From: Closterium sp. Naga37s-1
Lineage: Eukaryota; Streptophyta; Zygnematophyceae; Desmidiales; Closteriaceae
Reading direction: 5' to 3'
DNA: 64,000 nucleotides
Assembly: GCA_947471745.1 (NCBI GenBank)
Contig: CANJKZ010000170.1
Location: 3,314,001 to 3,378,000 of the forward strand
Below are positions 1 through 12,571 of this stretch, in pieces. The notes under the pieces were generated by a model that made no database searches, had not been told where the DNA came from, and was given only the letters and a program-made list of their open reading frames with translations. The position numbers and the translations under genes were made by a program. The stretch's first letter is position 1. Every line of letters begins with the position of its first letter.

Positions 1-1650
1 CAGTAAGACCTCCGGTCGGACCAGTGTAAGGAGAAGGAGCAGGCAGTGGGGACGCAGGCTGTAACAGTGACTGTGACTGGACAGGCGGTGGACACTCTAA
101 GGAAGGGGCAGGACCAGTAGAAGGCGGGAGACCAAGAACCTGCTGAAGGAGCGTAACGAAGTACGGCTGCGGCCGCGCAGCGCCCCCAGAACCAGTAGAG
201 ATAGCACCAGCACCCCCAGCGGCGGCTCCAACTCCCGCAGCACCTCCAGCAGCTCCAGTAGCGCCAACTCCAGTACCCCCAGGAGCACCCGCACCAGCAG
301 CACCGTCAGCTCCAGCACCTCTAGTAGGACGAGCGGCAGTGCCTCCAGCTCCAGCCTCTGCAGTACTACTAGCCCTAGCACCTTCAGCGGCTCCAGCAGC
401 ACCTCCAGCGTCAACCCCAGGGTCGGCAGCGACACCAGCACCAGTAGCTCCAGCGCCCTCAGTTCCAGCTCCAGGAGCAACCCCAGCTCCCACAGCACCA
501 CGTCTGCGGCGACAGTGCTGAGAGTACCACTCAGGCAGCTGCTGGGATGAGAGAGCGCCCCCAGGCGCAGGACCCCAAGGCTCAGGACCTCCAGGCTCAG
601 CACCCCCAGGCTCCGCACCCCCAGGCTCCGCACCCCCAGGCTCAGCACCCCCACGCTCCGCACCCCCAGGCCCCGCACCCCCAGGCTCCGCACCCTCAGG
701 CTCAGCACCCCCAGTCTCAGCACCCCCAGTCTCAACCAGGCTCAGCACGCTCAGGCTCAGTACCTCGCGCAGGACCAGAGTCGACAGCTACCTCGACAAG
801 CTCGACTGGGTCTACCTGGGACACACCTGAGGGAGCAGGACCCTGGGGAGGTAGGGGGTCTACCGAAGCAGCACCTGGCGTAAGGAAGAGCGGCGGAGGG
901 GGGAGCGGGGCAGTGCGGTAGGGGAAGAGACGGTAAAAGGGGACCGACTCGTCAAACGTGACGTCCTGAGAGGACAGAACACGGCGCGAGGTGGGTTGGT
1001 AAAACTGCCAACCAGGCGCGTCAGGGGGGAAGCCAAGGAAGACGCAGGGAACGGCGCGGGAGGAGAGCTTGTCCGCGGACGTATCGCGGACAAAGGCACG
1101 AGATCCCCAGACCCGGAAGACGGACGCATCGCCAACCTCTCCCGTCCAACGCAGTGTCGGCGAGGTCTCCGGAACGGAGACACGGGGCCAGAGGTTGAGC
1201 TGATGCGTGGCGTACTAGGCAGCAAACGGCCACAGAAAATGGGGGGCAGCCAATGCGGCGATCAGCAACCCCATTTTGCTGTGGAGAGGCCGGAAGCGTG
1301 AACGTCTGCTCAATGCCCTCCCCCTGACAGAAGGCCCTCAAGAGGCCGGAGGAAAACTCACCACCTCTGTCAGAGTGCAGTCGCAGGACGGGAAGGTCCG
1401 TGTGAAAGCGCCTCTCCAGCTGGAGACGGGTAGCGCGGATCCAAGGGATCAAGACATCAGGGACCTCACCCTTGGTGCGCAAGGGGAAGACCGTGGTGTA
1501 CCGCGTGTAGTCGTCAACTACCAGCAGAAAGTAGTGCTCTCCGCCCTGTCCACGGACGCGGGCTGGGCCCCACACGTCCATGTGAAGGGTCTGCAGAGGA
1601 GCCTTTGTCGGGGGGAACTCAGAGGAGTGGGGGGCAGCACGCTGCCGCCC
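1..1650 (-). pseudogene. Element A integrase and integrase-RT linker, broken
   Basis: The integrase would insert element cDNA into the host chromosome. Minus-strand 1581-1021 encodes the catalytic core: LHMDVWGPARV (first Asp), LRLHSDRGGEF (second Asp) and SPQQNGVADRR (Glu, the family's usual ER changed to DR). The frame breaks near 1,250: elements E and F have about 41 extra bases here (LVMEVARTS region) that A lacks, so the downstream core is out of frame. A TAG near 1,648 replaces a Glu that E and F keep (PCVEGRQ). Further downstream (below 900) the frame is a Gly-Ala-Glu-Pro repeat linker typical of the family. Not functional as it stands. Confidence 0.82.
555..745 (-). repeat. 15-bp coding tandem repeats in element A linker
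   Basis: On the minus strand the unit GGGGGTGCTGAGCCT and close variants recur about a dozen times. In frame it encodes Gly-Gly-Ala-Glu-Pro. Equivalent arrays lie in E (46,091-46,235) and F (57,230-57,420), so the array is a conserved part of the integrase-RT linker with variable copy number. Long open frames over it on other frames (LGVLSLGV-type) are by-products. Confidence 0.75.
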
Positions 1651-2439
1651 CTAGACACAGGGAAGGCAAGGAGGGGAAGGGGACTGTGGCAGGGGAGGCA
1701 GTGACCTGGGGAGACCAGAGACAAGGTACCGGGAGTGCATGCCACGAAGGCGCTGCATCGAAGGGTGACCAAGGCGGTGATGCCAGAGGACCGTCCGGTG
1801 CGACAAGGTGCGACACGAGCAGGGGGCGGACAACTGACCTGACGCAGACGCAGACGCAGCTACCTGAGGGGACTCAGTGGTCAGTGTGTACAAGTCCGAC
1901 CCCGGCTGCCCAGTGAAGGTAGCCAGGTGACGACCCGTCTGAGCACACGTGCAGTGTGTCACACGCTCGTAGGCAGGGGTGAACTGGTGAACACCCGCGT
2001 CCTGGAGCGCGGACGCCGCCACCAAGTTTGTAGAGAACGAGGGGAGGTAAAGACCAGACAGCGTGCCGGACGGGACAGCAGGACAAGGGAGGGCAGTGGT
2101 GGAGGTCGCAAGGATCGGACCCCCAGAGGGGTCAGCCAGGGAGACAGCAACAGGCCTGGGGAGTTGCGATAGAGCAGTGCGGTCCCGAAAGAAACAACGG
2201 GAAGCACCTGAGTCCAGCGTGAAGGTGTGCAGTGCCGCAGTAGACGCAGGACCTGAAGGCGCAGACGCACAAGCACCTGAAGCAGCAGACTCACCAGCAC
2301 CTAGAGCAGAAGCCTCACCAGGACCTGGGGCAGCAGACGCACTAGCACCTAGAGCGGCAGCCTCACTGGACGCAATGCACGGGTCGGGCGGGACACGCAG
2401 GTAAGAGTCACCCTCAACACTAGTAGACAATGCATACAT
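1651..2439 (-). pseudogene. Element A protease and GAG-pre-integrase region
   Basis: This is a 262-codon minus-strand fragment. It opens at MYALSTSVEGD, passes an Ala/Gly/Ser-rich spacer, then reaches the aspartic protease motif FTLDSGASRCFFRD (catalytic Asp in DSG). The C-terminal part carries the pre-integrase zinc-binding pattern LWHHRLGHPS ... PCLPC. The protease would cut the Gag-Pol polyprotein in the virus-like particle. It is closely related to the same region of F. It ends at a TAG replacing Glu just before integrase, so the polyprotein is interrupted. Confidence 0.85.
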
Positions 2440-3768
2440 AGCACCAACGATAACATCAAAGTCAAGAGCAAAGATATCAATGTTCTTTTTAAGCAGATCA
2501 GCCCAGCGGGGCAGCTCAGAGGCGTCAGGGAACTGTGCACGCTAGGCGTCATCGAGACGGTAGAAGCAGCGCTGCTGCGTGTGGGGCCGCCCACACGTCT
2601 GACCAGCGCGGTCACCTGTGCGGATGACATACGGGCAGGTACCTCCACCCCCAGACCCCCCATGCTGAGAGTACCACTCACGAAGCTGCTGGGGCATCGG
2701 GGTCTCTCCCAGACGCCGCTGCTGGCGCTAGACACCACCCGAACCTCCACGCTGCGCTGGTCCACCCCGACCACCACCCCAGCCGCCGCCACCACGCCCG
2801 CTGCCGCCACCACCACCGCCTCCACCCCGGCCTCCTCCACCACCACTGCCGCCACCACTCCCGCCGCTGCCACTGGCCCCCCCAGCCCCGCCGCCACCCC
2901 CACCACCGCCACCACCCCCACCGCCCCCACCGCCTCCACCGCCACCTCCACCTCCCCCGCAATCACCGCCACCACCCTTGCCCCCCTTGCCCCTGCCTCC
3001 CTTGCGCCTCCCACTAGGAGCAGACGCAGCCTCGACTTCCTCAGCACCAAGGTAGTCGACAGCGGCAGCAGAGGCGACCGAGGGGAGAAGGGGGGGAGGG
3101 GAACACCCGTCAAAGAAGGGCGTGCGGGGGTCGCCACGAGAGGCACCTACAGCGACTATGCTAGCCTCAGCTGCAAGCAGGTGCTTCTCGAGCAGGTCAA
3201 CGGTGAGCTCGGTGGGGCAGAGGGCAAGAAAGTGGTCCCTCACCGCGCGAAGGGAGTCAGGGAGACGGGTGACTAGGTGGTAGAGAACGAGATACATCGG
3301 GGGAGGATTCTTGGCTAGAAACTCAGCAGGAAGGGCGGCTCGGTAGCGAGTGTCACTAGTGCGGAGGTGAGTAATGAGGTCAGCGACTGTGGGAAAGGCG
3401 GCCAGATCGGGGAAAAGATAGGGCAGCGAGAGACGGCCGATCGTAGCAGAGGCAGGCGAGGAGTAGCGCGCTACTACAGCATCGTACAGTGCCTTAGCAG
3501 TCTTGTGCTGGCCAAAATGCGCGCGCTCATCTAGCGGTAGGTGGCTGCGAATGGCTAGGCGAGCGTGAGCGTCACGAGTCTGCCACTAGGAGCGAGCAGT
3601 ACTGTCAGCAGTCTCAGCAGGAGCAGGAGCGGTTCCTGACGCGTGATCGTACAGTGAGATAATGTCCTTAGCAGTGATCTGTAGGAACAGGTGCAGGTCG
3701 TCGAGCCAAGCGTCATACTGAACCGGGCGACCCTCAGCATCGAAAGAGAGAATGGTGGGAGTAGCCAT
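2440..3768 (-). pseudogene. Element A gag (capsid plus zinc-knuckle region), degraded
   Basis: Gag starts at 3768 with MATPTILSFDAEG, a form also seen in A2. The capsid-like helical region includes ALYDAVVARYSSPAS and MYLVLYHLVTRLPDSLRAV. It is followed by a long Gly-rich stretch (minus 2,980-2,740, runs of about 14 Gly) and then PQQLREWY and PYVIRTGDRAGQTCG next to a degenerate zinc knuckle. Stops near 3,586 and in the knuckle region (DDA*RAQF) make it a pseudogene. It matters because related elements E and F have lost exactly this capsid part. Confidence 0.78.
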
Positions 3769-4451
3769 GGTGGCTGCAGTAGCAGTAGCAGCAGTAGCAG
3801 TAGCAGCAGTAGCAGTAGCACCAATAGCAGTAGGAGCAGTAGCAGTAGCAGCTGTAGTAGTAAGAACAGCTGTAACAGCAGGAACAGAAGCAGCAGTTGC
3901 TGCAGGTGGGGCGGCGCGGCTCGGTAAGGGCGGCGTGGCACGGCTCGGACAGGGCGGCGCGGCGCGGCTCGGACGAGGCTACGCGGCGCGGCTCGGACGG
4001 GCAGGGCAGCGCGACGGTGGGCCTGTGCGTAGGCCTCTGTTGCATACGGGCCGCGGCTGCGTGTGGGCTGCAGTCGCGCGCAGGTGGCGGCCTACTAAAG
4101 CGACGCGGCGGCCTACGGGCGGGGCTGCGGCGCGCTGGACGGCCAGCAGGGCCGGTCGATGGGCGGCTAACGGGCTGCTCGTGGGCGGCGCTGGTCGCGC
4201 GGGGGGCTAACGGTCGACGCGCGCGCGACTCGGGCCACACGCGGGTGGCTAGCGGGTTGCGCGTGCTAGAAAAAAAACGGGTCGCGCGCAGGCGGCTAGC
4301 GGGCTGCGGACGGGCAGCTTGAGAGAGAGAGGCGCGCGAGGGCGCACTGGCAGAGAGGCGCACGATGGCGCTAAGGCGACCGGGCGCTCGAGGGCGCTTC
4401 TAGCGGAAAGGTGGGCCCTTAGGACTAAGCGGTCCTAGGTTCCTAACCTAG
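3769..4451 (-). other. Element A 5' leader, GC-rich, noncoding
   Basis: Lies between primer site and gag. It is rich in GCG/CGG runs and ends, immediately before the gag start, in an imperfect CTG/CTA trinucleotide tract (3,770-3,860). A similar pyrimidine-rich CTG tract precedes the ORF in E and F. No convincing protein is seen in either strand. Confidence 0.6.
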
Positions 4452-4464
4452 GCTCGTAATACCA
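4452..4464 (-). other. Primer-binding site of element A
   Basis: Minus strand reads TGGTATTACGAGC directly after the LTR end TGACA. It corresponds to the initiator-Met-type site TGGTATCACGAGC of F with one C-to-T change. Confidence 0.75.
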
Positions 4465-4589
4465 TGTCAGAAAGAAGAAGGGTTTTCACTTGGAAAGTGG
4501 TGGGTACAAGTAGGAGACCCTAAACTTACTGTACCCTATAGTAACTACCCCACTACAGCCTGAACAAACTGCAGAGTATAAGTTTGACA
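4465..4589 (-). repeat. 5' LTR of element A (125 bp)
   Basis: Starts TGTCAAAC and ends TCTGACA on the minus strand. It contains the core GGCTGTAGTGGGGTAG and a TACAGTAAGTTTAGGG stretch shared with the LTRs of E and F. The next five plus-strand bases, CAGCG (4590-4594), are the expected target duplication; its partner lies off-window. Confidence 0.85.
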
Positions 4590-4985
4590 CAGCGACAGTG
4601 CAGAAATCTGCAAGCGCAGGTAAGAGGTACGACAGAATGAGACAGCCTAGGGCAGTAGTAGCTGGGGAGGAGTAACGAGCGACAACGGCGTCATAGAGGG
4701 CTTTGGCTATCTTCTGCTGGCTAAAATGCGCTCTCTTAGCTAATGGAAGGTGGTTGCGAACAGCAAGGCGGGCAGTAGCGTCACGTATGAGCCACTTCGA
4801 ATGGTTTGCGTGCGCTGTATTAGCTGGGGCTACGAAGGATCCGGACGTATGTGTGAACAAAGAAACGCCATCTTAAGCCTCGCTCTGCAGGTACAGCTGA
4901 AGATCATTTAGTCACACCTCAAAGCTAATCAGGCGACCCTCCGCATCGAAGCTAAGAACCGAAATGGTAGTCAGAGTAGCAGGAG
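4590..4985 (-). pseudogene. Element A2 gag N-terminal fragment
   Basis: The minus-strand frame reads ISVLSFDAEGR near 4,970, then NDLQLYLQSEA, then a 124-codon stretch with LAVRNHLPLAKRAHFSQQ and ALYDAVVARYSSPATT. It stops being gag at ADFCTVAV (about 4,592), where element A's LTR begins, showing the insertion point. At least two stops lie in the first 30 codons and the initiating ATG is not clear. The capsid-type domain would coat the element RNA. It is a truncated relic. Confidence 0.75.
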
Positions 4986-6000
4986 CAGCCGCAGTAGCAG
5001 CAGCAGCAGCAGTAGCACCAGCAGTAGCAGCAGCAGCAGGGCAGTGCGGCTCGGGTAGGGTAGCGCGGCTCGGCAGGGCACAGAGCAGCAGCGCACGCGG
5101 CAGCGCAGCTCAGGCTTTGTAGCTCGTTTGGCAGCAGCTGCGCAGCAGCAGCAGCGCTGGTGGGTAGGGGTGCTTGCGGGCAGGCAGCACTCGCGCAGGC
5201 AGGGCAGAGCGCAGCTGCAGTAGCAGTAGCAGCAGTGCGCTTAGCAGCAGTAGCGCGTGCAGCAGGAGCGGCTGCTTAAGTGGCAGCAACAGCTCAAGCG
5301 GCAGTAGCAGCGCAGCAGCAGAAGCACAAGTGGCAGCAGCAGCACAGGCGGCAGCAGCAGGTCAGACAACAGCACCAGCAGCAGGACAGGTGGCAGCAGT
5401 AGCGCAGCAGCAGAGCACAGCGGGTAGGGGCTTGGCAGGGCAGAGCGCAGCTGCAGTAGGGTGCGTAGTAGCAGAAGTAGTAGCAACGCTTAGCAGCAGC
5501 AGCAGCGCATGCAGCAGTAGTAGCTGCGTAAGTGACAGCAGCAGTAGCGCGCAGCAGCGTGGACGGGCAGGGCTCAGGCAGGGTGCGTGTGGTCAGGGCG
5601 CAGGCAGGGTGCGCGTGGTCAGGGTGCATGCCGGGCGCAGGCTGCTGCCTGGCAGCGCGAGCGGGCAGGGGCGAGTGGCGCTCGCGGGTAGGGGCGCAGT
5701 GGCGCTTGCAGGCAGGCAGAGCGCTCGCGGGCGGGCAATACGCTAGGCAGCAGGCAGCGCGATTGCAGGCAGGGTAGGGCAACGCGATCGCGTGTAGGGC
5801 AGGGCAGCGTGATTGCGGGTGGGGCAGGACAGCGCGATCGCGCTAGAGTAGCAGGCAGCGCGCGTGCAGCAGTAAGCGCTCAGATTGCGCGCTAGGCAGC
5901 ATGTGGGCAGCGCGACTGGCTGAGCAGGGCAGAATGGACGAGTAGGCAAAATTTCATGGTGGGCCCTTTTAAAAACTAGGTCCCAAGGTCTAGGAACGGC
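4986..6000 (-). other. Element A2 leader, CAG/GCA-rich repetitive DNA
   Basis: About 1 kb of noncoding leader. It is dominated by imperfect GCAGCAGTAG-type repeats (5,200-5,560) and then GCGCGATCGC/GCAGGCAGG-type repeats (5,560-5,930). Long Ser-, Ala- or Cys-rich open frames here arise from the trinucleotide composition and lack any recognisable domain. Confidence 0.6.
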
Positions 6001-6002
6001 CT

Positions 6003-6016
6003 AGTCTCTGAAACCA
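6003..6016 (-). other. Primer-binding site of element A2
   Basis: Minus strand reads TGGTTTCAGAGACT directly after the LTR end CTAACA. It is one or two changes from the initiator-Met site TGGTATCAGAGC. Confidence 0.65.
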
Positions 6017-6154
6017 TGTTAGAAACTAGTGAGAAGTATGATGGATTACGTAAGGGGGGGGGGGGGGGTACAAGAGTGTTGAGAAATGTGTTGTACCCTC
6101 TAAGGATAACTTCTACACAATCTAGAGAGATAGAATGCATGTAATGTTTTGACA
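6017..6154 (-). repeat. 5' LTR of element A2 (138 bp)
   Basis: On the minus strand it runs TGTCAAAACATTACATG ... GTTTCTAACA. It contains a long homopolymer (G run on plus, about 6,053-6,068) next to GTAC-containing termini. Flanking plus-strand bases CAAAC (6155-6159) are the predicted target duplication. Confidence 0.75.
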
Positions 6155-6159
6155 CAAAC

Positions 6160-7706
6160 TGCACACGACACCTCTGGTGGTCACAAGGCGGAAAGGCCTT
6201 GGTGAAGATGTATGCAGTGTTGGCCTCGGACTCCAGAAAGTCGAAGCGAGCCTGTCCACGACTCTGCAACTCTCATAGAAGAAAGTACCTAACATTGATG
6301 TGCTTCACTCTGCTCTCTAGTCGTGGCTCTCGACGGAGGAGAATCGACGCCTTGTTGTCAGTAAACAAGGTCGGTGCAGAGCTCGGCCGCTCACCAAGGT
6401 CGGTGAGCAAGAAAATCAGCATACGCAGCTCTTGTGCAGCCATGGCTCCAGCGTAAATCTCAGCCACAGTGGTAGAGGTCGAGACCGAGGAGGAACGCGT
6501 GGACCTCCACAAAACAGCTCCAGAGCCCAGGCTGAAGCAGTACCCCTAAGTTGACCCGTGAGTCTCGGCGTCGTCAGCATAAGAAGAGTCACAGTGTCGA
6601 GTAAGTACGACATGCTGTCTCCCTCGAAGAACCAGCCCCACGCCTGATGTCGTCGCTAGGTACTTCGCCACCCCCACAGCAGTTGTGAAGTGAACTAGAC
6701 GATGTCTCCCTGGCGCAACAAAGCAAGCAAGGATGCTGAGAGGGAAGGCGAGGCTCGGGCGAGTACAAGTCATCAGGTACATGAGGCAGCCCAAAAGCTC
6801 TACGCAGGGAACACTAGGCTCAAACTACAAGAGGAAAGGGTCCAATGAGTCTGTGGTCAACAGCAAGAGGTGTGCGATGTACTGTGGAGTGCTGAAGCTC
6901 AAACTGCTGATGGACCTGCTGCAGCATGTGCGACTGTGAGAGTGTAATGGTGCGAGCGGCTTTGTCCCTGGTAATCTGCAGGCGCAGCTCACCAAGGTCA
7001 GTGCACGTGTGTCTCATCTGCAGTTCGCGCTTCATGTCAGCTAAAGCAACCCTGTCAACAGTGGCGAAAACCAGGTCATCGACGTAGACCAGTACAAAGA
7101 ATGGTGTGGAGCCACGACGAACAAACAGCGATGGGTCAGCAGAAGACGGCTGGAAAACGAGGTCAGACAGGGTAGAACGAAGGGTGTTGTGCCACTTACG
7201 AGGAGCCTTACGAAGACTGTAGACCGGTCGCCTCAGCCTCCCCTGGGTCCCAGGAGGGAAAATGCTAGTGAAGGCAGAGAGACGACGCAACCAGACCTCC
7301 TCGTGTAGGCTACCCTGAAGGAAGGCAGTGGAGAAGTCGAAAGAGTGTAGCTCGTAGTCTCTCTGTGCTGCTACGTGCAGGAACATCCAAAGACTGGTCA
7401 TCTTTGGTGGGTAGGCGCGAAGATTTGAAAGAAGTCAACTCCCTCGCGCTGACTGAAACCTCTAGCCTTAAAGACAAGAGGAGATCCCGGTGGCTGCTTC
7501 ACCCTGAAAATCCACATGCCATCGACTACGTTTGCCCTAGGGGGGGGAACCTCATCAACGTAGGTGCCTGTGGATCTGTAGGAGGCCATCTCTGCGTCCA
7601 TGGCAGCTCTCCACCGAGAGGCCCAAGGCCCTGACACTGCCTCGGCGTAAGTGCAAGGAGTCGGTATGTCAAGAGCGTCGGGGTCTCCCTCAGAGGCGAG
7701 AAGCAT
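6160..7706 (-). pseudogene. Element B reverse transcriptase and RNase H, broken
   Basis: Minus-strand fragments in order: linker-RT joint (MLLASEGDPDALDIPTPCTYAEAV ... STGTYVDEV) at 7706-7398; RT core at 7401-6820 with FSTAFLQGSLHEEVWL, VYSLRKAPRKW and the catalytic LVYVDDLVFAT; GCLMYLMTCTRPSLAFPL at 6794-6546; RNase H with STTVAEIYAGAMAAQELR and TDNKASILL at 6512-6273; and the end AYIFTKAFPPCDHQR near 6,200. Frames shift between fragments and the LYGLRQAPR motif is altered (VYSLRKAPRK). The enzyme would copy element RNA to DNA but is inactive here. Confidence 0.83.
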
Positions 7707-8838
<1,132 letters not shown>

Positions 8839-10176
8839 GAGGGGGAGCGAGAGTCAGGAAGAGAGGGGGAGGAGGAACCGAGAGACCTCGACAGGGGTAC
8901 CGGGTGTAGTAGGGGACTGACTCGACAAAACGAACGTCGTGGGAGTCAAAGAACCGGTGAAGGGGAGGGTGGTAAAAGGTGAAGTCATAGGAGTCCACGG
9001 GGAAACCAAGGAAGACACAGGGAAGGGCACGAGGGGAGAGCCTGTCCACGGATGTTTCGCGAACAAGCGCCAAGCAGCCCCAGACTAAAAAATGCAACGC
9101 AACATCAGGGGACCTGGTCCAAAGACTGGTCGATGAAGCCTCTGGCTGAGAGACACGTGGGCAGAGGTTCAGCTGGTGAGCGGCGTACCGAACCGCGTAG
9201 GGCCACAGAAAATGGGCTGCACGGGCGTGGATCATGGAGGTGTGTGCAATCTCCATGACCAAGCCTATGCGGCGCTCAACAACCCCATTCTGCTGTGGGG
9301 ACTCTGGAAGCGTCTAGGATTGACGGATGCCCTGCTCGCGACAGAATCCAGCGAGAATACCGGAGCAAAACTCACCCCCGCAGTTGGAGTGTAGACAGCT
9401 GACACGACGACCACGAGTGTCCTGAGTGGTAAGTAACCATCGGATCAGCATAGAAGTCACCTGAGTCTTTTTCGCCAAGGGGAACACTGTGGTGTAGCGA
9501 GAGTAGTCGTCAACGACCACCATAAAGAAACTCTCTTGCTCAGGGCCAGGGCGAGCGGCGGGGCCCCAGACGTCCAAGTGGAGAGTCTCGAAGGGCTCAG
9601 TGGCCGGACGAAGGGAGGAGGAGTGAGGGGTGGCCCGCAGCTGACCCTCGACGCAGGGACCGCAAGGTGGTGCAAGCGAAGGCGGCAGCGACGACAAGAC
9701 ACGCGGGAGGCCTAAGACAAGACGTTGAATAGACATAGTGCGCAGGCGAGGAATGGACGGGTGCCCCATACGGTGGTGCCACAGAACGGTGGGGTGAGCA
9801 AGCGACCGGCAGGAGCAAGACGCAGCAGCTGAACAAAACACGGAAACAGAGTCAGAAGCACTAGAGTCAACAACAACATACATAGCATGAGGAGTTCCAA
9901 AGAGATCAAGCAATTGAGAAGCCGACATGCCCGACGGAGCGGGGCCGTACGTCTGAACAAGGGGAAGCCAGTCAGAGAATGGGCCGCCAACGCCGTAGGC
10001 CGCACGAAGTGTGTCAGTGAGCTGAGCAAAGCACTGACCCGGTGGGTGGGTGCGGCCACAGGGGAGGCCTCAGTAAGCGCCTGTCTGAATGAAATAGGTG
10101 CAGGGAGGGTGGACGGCAACACCGACGGCTGACGCGGTCCTGACCCCTGCCCCGGAGTCTGCTGCTGCCGCTGCTA

Positions 10177-11195
10177 CTACTGTGGCTGCTGCGAGAGGAG
10201 TGGCTGCTGCTGCGGCTGAGTCAGGTACCAAGCCGCCACTCCAGCACCTGCAGCTGGTAAACCAGCAGGTGCTTGACGAACCCGAGCGTCACCTCCACCA
10301 GCTGCAGCAGGGGAATCACTAGCCTCTGCACGAGTGGCCCCTCCAACCTCTGTACTCACGCCACCACCGCTCGCCACGCCACCTCCGCCGCCTCCGCTGC
10401 CTCCGCCCGCACCCTGACCGCCCCTCCTGCCACTCCTGCCCCTAGTCCGCCAAGAAGTCGTAACACCAGCTGCAGTCACGTCAGTAGCGGCAGTGGCGAG
10501 GGAGGCAGCAAAGGTGGGCAACTGAGGGACGGTGCACCCGTGAAACAGTGGAGGGGGCATAGTACCAGAGGCGCAGGCTACTGATCGGAAGTTGCTCTCG
10601 ACGTCCTTGAGGGCAGACTCAAGGACATCGATACTGAGCTCACTAGGGTGCTTCAGAAGAAGCGCGTCACGAACCGAAGCAAGGTGGTCAGGGAGGCTAG
10701 TGGCGATGAAATATTTAGTAATCGCCATAGGGGGAGGGAGAAGTGCAAGCTGTGCGTCAGTTCAGGCAACGAAGTAGCTAGAATCGAGTGAGCGCAGGTG
10801 AGAATCAAGTCACCAGAGCACTCAAACGAGGCGAATTCAGGAAACAGGGATGGGAGGAACAGGCGACCAAGAGAGACAGTGGTGGGAATAGCATAGCGGG
10901 CCTTGATCGCAGTCAGGAACTCACTAGCCGTACGAACCTGAGTGAAGTGGGCCTCCTCAGACTCAGGGAGGAGGCTGCTGAGGGCGATGCAGGCCGCAGC
11001 GTCACGCGGCTTCCACGCTGTCAGGTCAGCACACTGGCGGGCATAACGGTCTGTGTTTGCACTGCTTTGGTCAGCACCTAAGGGTGCAGGGTCGTCGGGC
11101 TTAGGAAGGTCGTCGGAAGCGTGTGCCCACAAAGACTCATCTGCCTGAACCTGACTCTCTAAAAGGCGGCGCGCACGCAGGATCCAGACCGACAA
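10177..11195 (-). pseudogene. Element B gag
   Basis: Two overlapping minus-strand frames. 11195-10653 begins MSVWILRARRLLESQVQADESLWAHASD and continues through a capsid-like helical region (AACIALSSLLPESEEAHFTQVRTASEFLTAIKARYAIPT). 10728-10177 continues with MAITKYFIATSLPDHLASVRDALL and a Gly-rich, then Ala/Gln-rich tail. A frameshift lies near 10,700. The organisation (capsid followed by a Gly-rich stretch) parallels element A gag; no clean zinc knuckle was seen. Confidence 0.7.
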
Positions 11196-12460
11196 CTCAA
11201 GCGCAGGACCCTAGGGGTCGCCAGAGCGGAAGGGAAGAGGTGGGAACTGCTGCTGCCGAAACCCTAAACGCCTAAAGGGCCTGCGTAGGGCGTGATAGGC
11301 AGTGCGTGAGGCTCAGGGCACGACAGAACGGCAGGGTAGGGCGCGACACGACAGGATGGACAGCGCGGCGCTAAGGGCGCGTGTCTTTTGTTGTAGACGT
11401 TCGAAAAAAAGGTCGAACTTTTGCTGGTAACCAGCTTCGCCAATTTCATCAACAAGTTCGGCAGGTAATTGTGTGTCCTAGTTCAAACTGTGTGAAAGAA
11501 GTAGGATACGAGCTAAAATCGACCTTGCATTCAAATTTTTCCATTTACGTGAATCCAATCGTGTGTTCATTTGTGCACGCACGAACGTTTGCGAGGATTA
11601 CGACAGTAACGGGGTACAGTTTACTGTGTTACAGAAGCCTGATTGGGTAACGTACAATACTGCGAATCTGGGTAACCTACGAAAATGTAGCGCGACCCGA
11701 TATTAACTGTTTTGAGTTGAACTTTGATACTCGAACTTTCTTGTTCCATGTGCGACTCGGGCTTGTTGATGGTGCTCCTCGACCACCAAAAGTCCAGACG
11801 GTCGAGTCTAGGTCGACCAATGTTCAAATGTGAAAGTTTGACAAAGAATCATGAACTTGACCCAAATTCTCAAAAGACACGCGCCCTAAGGGACAGGACG
11901 GGCGCAGGGCAGGAAGGGACGCGCGCGGCAGGTAGGATGGGACGCGCGCGGCGCGGCACCGTGCGGCAGGCAGGACGAGATGCGCATGGCTCGGCGCTGC
12001 GCGGCAGGCAGGATGGGACGGGCACAGCATGGCGATGCAGGACGGGCAGGCAGGGCGCACGTGATGGGGCAGACGGGACGGGCACGACGGGCTGGACGGG
12101 ACGGGCGCGACAGGCTAGACGAGACGGGACAGACGCGACGCCACGAACGGGACAGACGCGATGCGACGCAACGAACAAGACGGACGCGGCGCGACGGACA
12201 GGGGCGATGCGATGCATGGGACAGACAGGACGGGGGCGACGCGGCGGACAGGCGCAATGCGACGGACAGGACGGGCAGGGGAAGAGGGGGGGGGGGGGGG
12301 GGGGGGACGCGACGCGACGCGGAAAGCGGGCGCGACGCAATCAGCAGGCGCAGCGAGCGCTAGGGAACAGTACGAGCGTGACAAACACTAGGGTACGGGA
12401 TAGCCTCGGGCGTTACGGACGTGAGCGGGAGGAACGGGATCCCACAGGATCCGAACCTAG
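11196..12460 (-). other. Element B leader, noncoding
   Basis: About 1.26 kb between primer site and gag. 11,400-11,880 is AT-richer with no recognised coding; 11,880-12,330 is built of GGGACGGGCGCG-like repeats and contains a 23-base G run (about 12,284-12,306). Arg/Gly-rich open frames over the repeats are not supported as genes. Confidence 0.6.
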
Positions 12461-12469
12461 GTGATACCA
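12461..12469 (-). other. Primer-binding site of element B
   Basis: The minus strand reads TGGTATCAC directly after LTR end CATGACA, followed by CTAGG as in F. Confidence 0.7.
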
Positions 12470-12571
12470 TGTCATGAATTGAATGTTGATTTGACTAAGG
12501 TTGGTTGGGGTACATAACCTAACCCTAACTACCCCATACAACACACATCACTAAGACTATAACATCTGACA
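12470..12571 (-). repeat. 5' LTR of element B (102 bp)
   Basis: Minus strand TGTCAGATGTTATAG ... CATGACA, with a TATGGGGTAGTTAGGG core resembling the A/E/F LTR core. The predicted target duplication CTTTG follows at 12,572-12,576. Confidence 0.78.

Larger units (their letters stand above)
1..4589 (-). mobile_element. Ty1/copia element A, 3' part beyond left edge
   Basis: Read on the minus strand, the order is LTR (4589-4465), primer site, GC-rich leader, gag, protease, integrase and Gly-rich linker; the reverse transcriptase and 3' LTR lie beyond position 1. Protein order protease-integrase identifies Ty1/copia. It is the same family as elements E and F (matching LTR core, DSGAS protease and MDVWGPARV integrase motifs). 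It sits inside the gag of A2, whose reading resumes at 4590. It is decayed, with several stops and a roughly 41-bp deletion in integrase. The far 3' end cannot be seen. Confidence 0.88.
4590..6154 (-). mobile_element. Ty1/copia element A2, 5' part only
   Basis: Minus-strand fragment: LTR 6154-6017, primer site, leader, and start of gag up to where A was inserted. The rest of A2 would lie left of A, beyond the window. It belongs to a family close to A: the gag start (LSFDAEGR) and capsid (ALYDAVVARYSSPA) are alike, but the LTR differs. It is inserted just after the pol end of B. Confidence 0.8.

Noticed and set aside
2678..3276. Thr/Pro-rich plus-strand and Arg/Trp-rich minus-strand frames
   Set aside because: Shadow frames of the Gly-rich part of element A gag.
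5174..5746. Ser- and Ala-rich 190-codon ORF
   Set aside because: Arises from GCAGCAGTAG repeats in the A2 leader; composition only.
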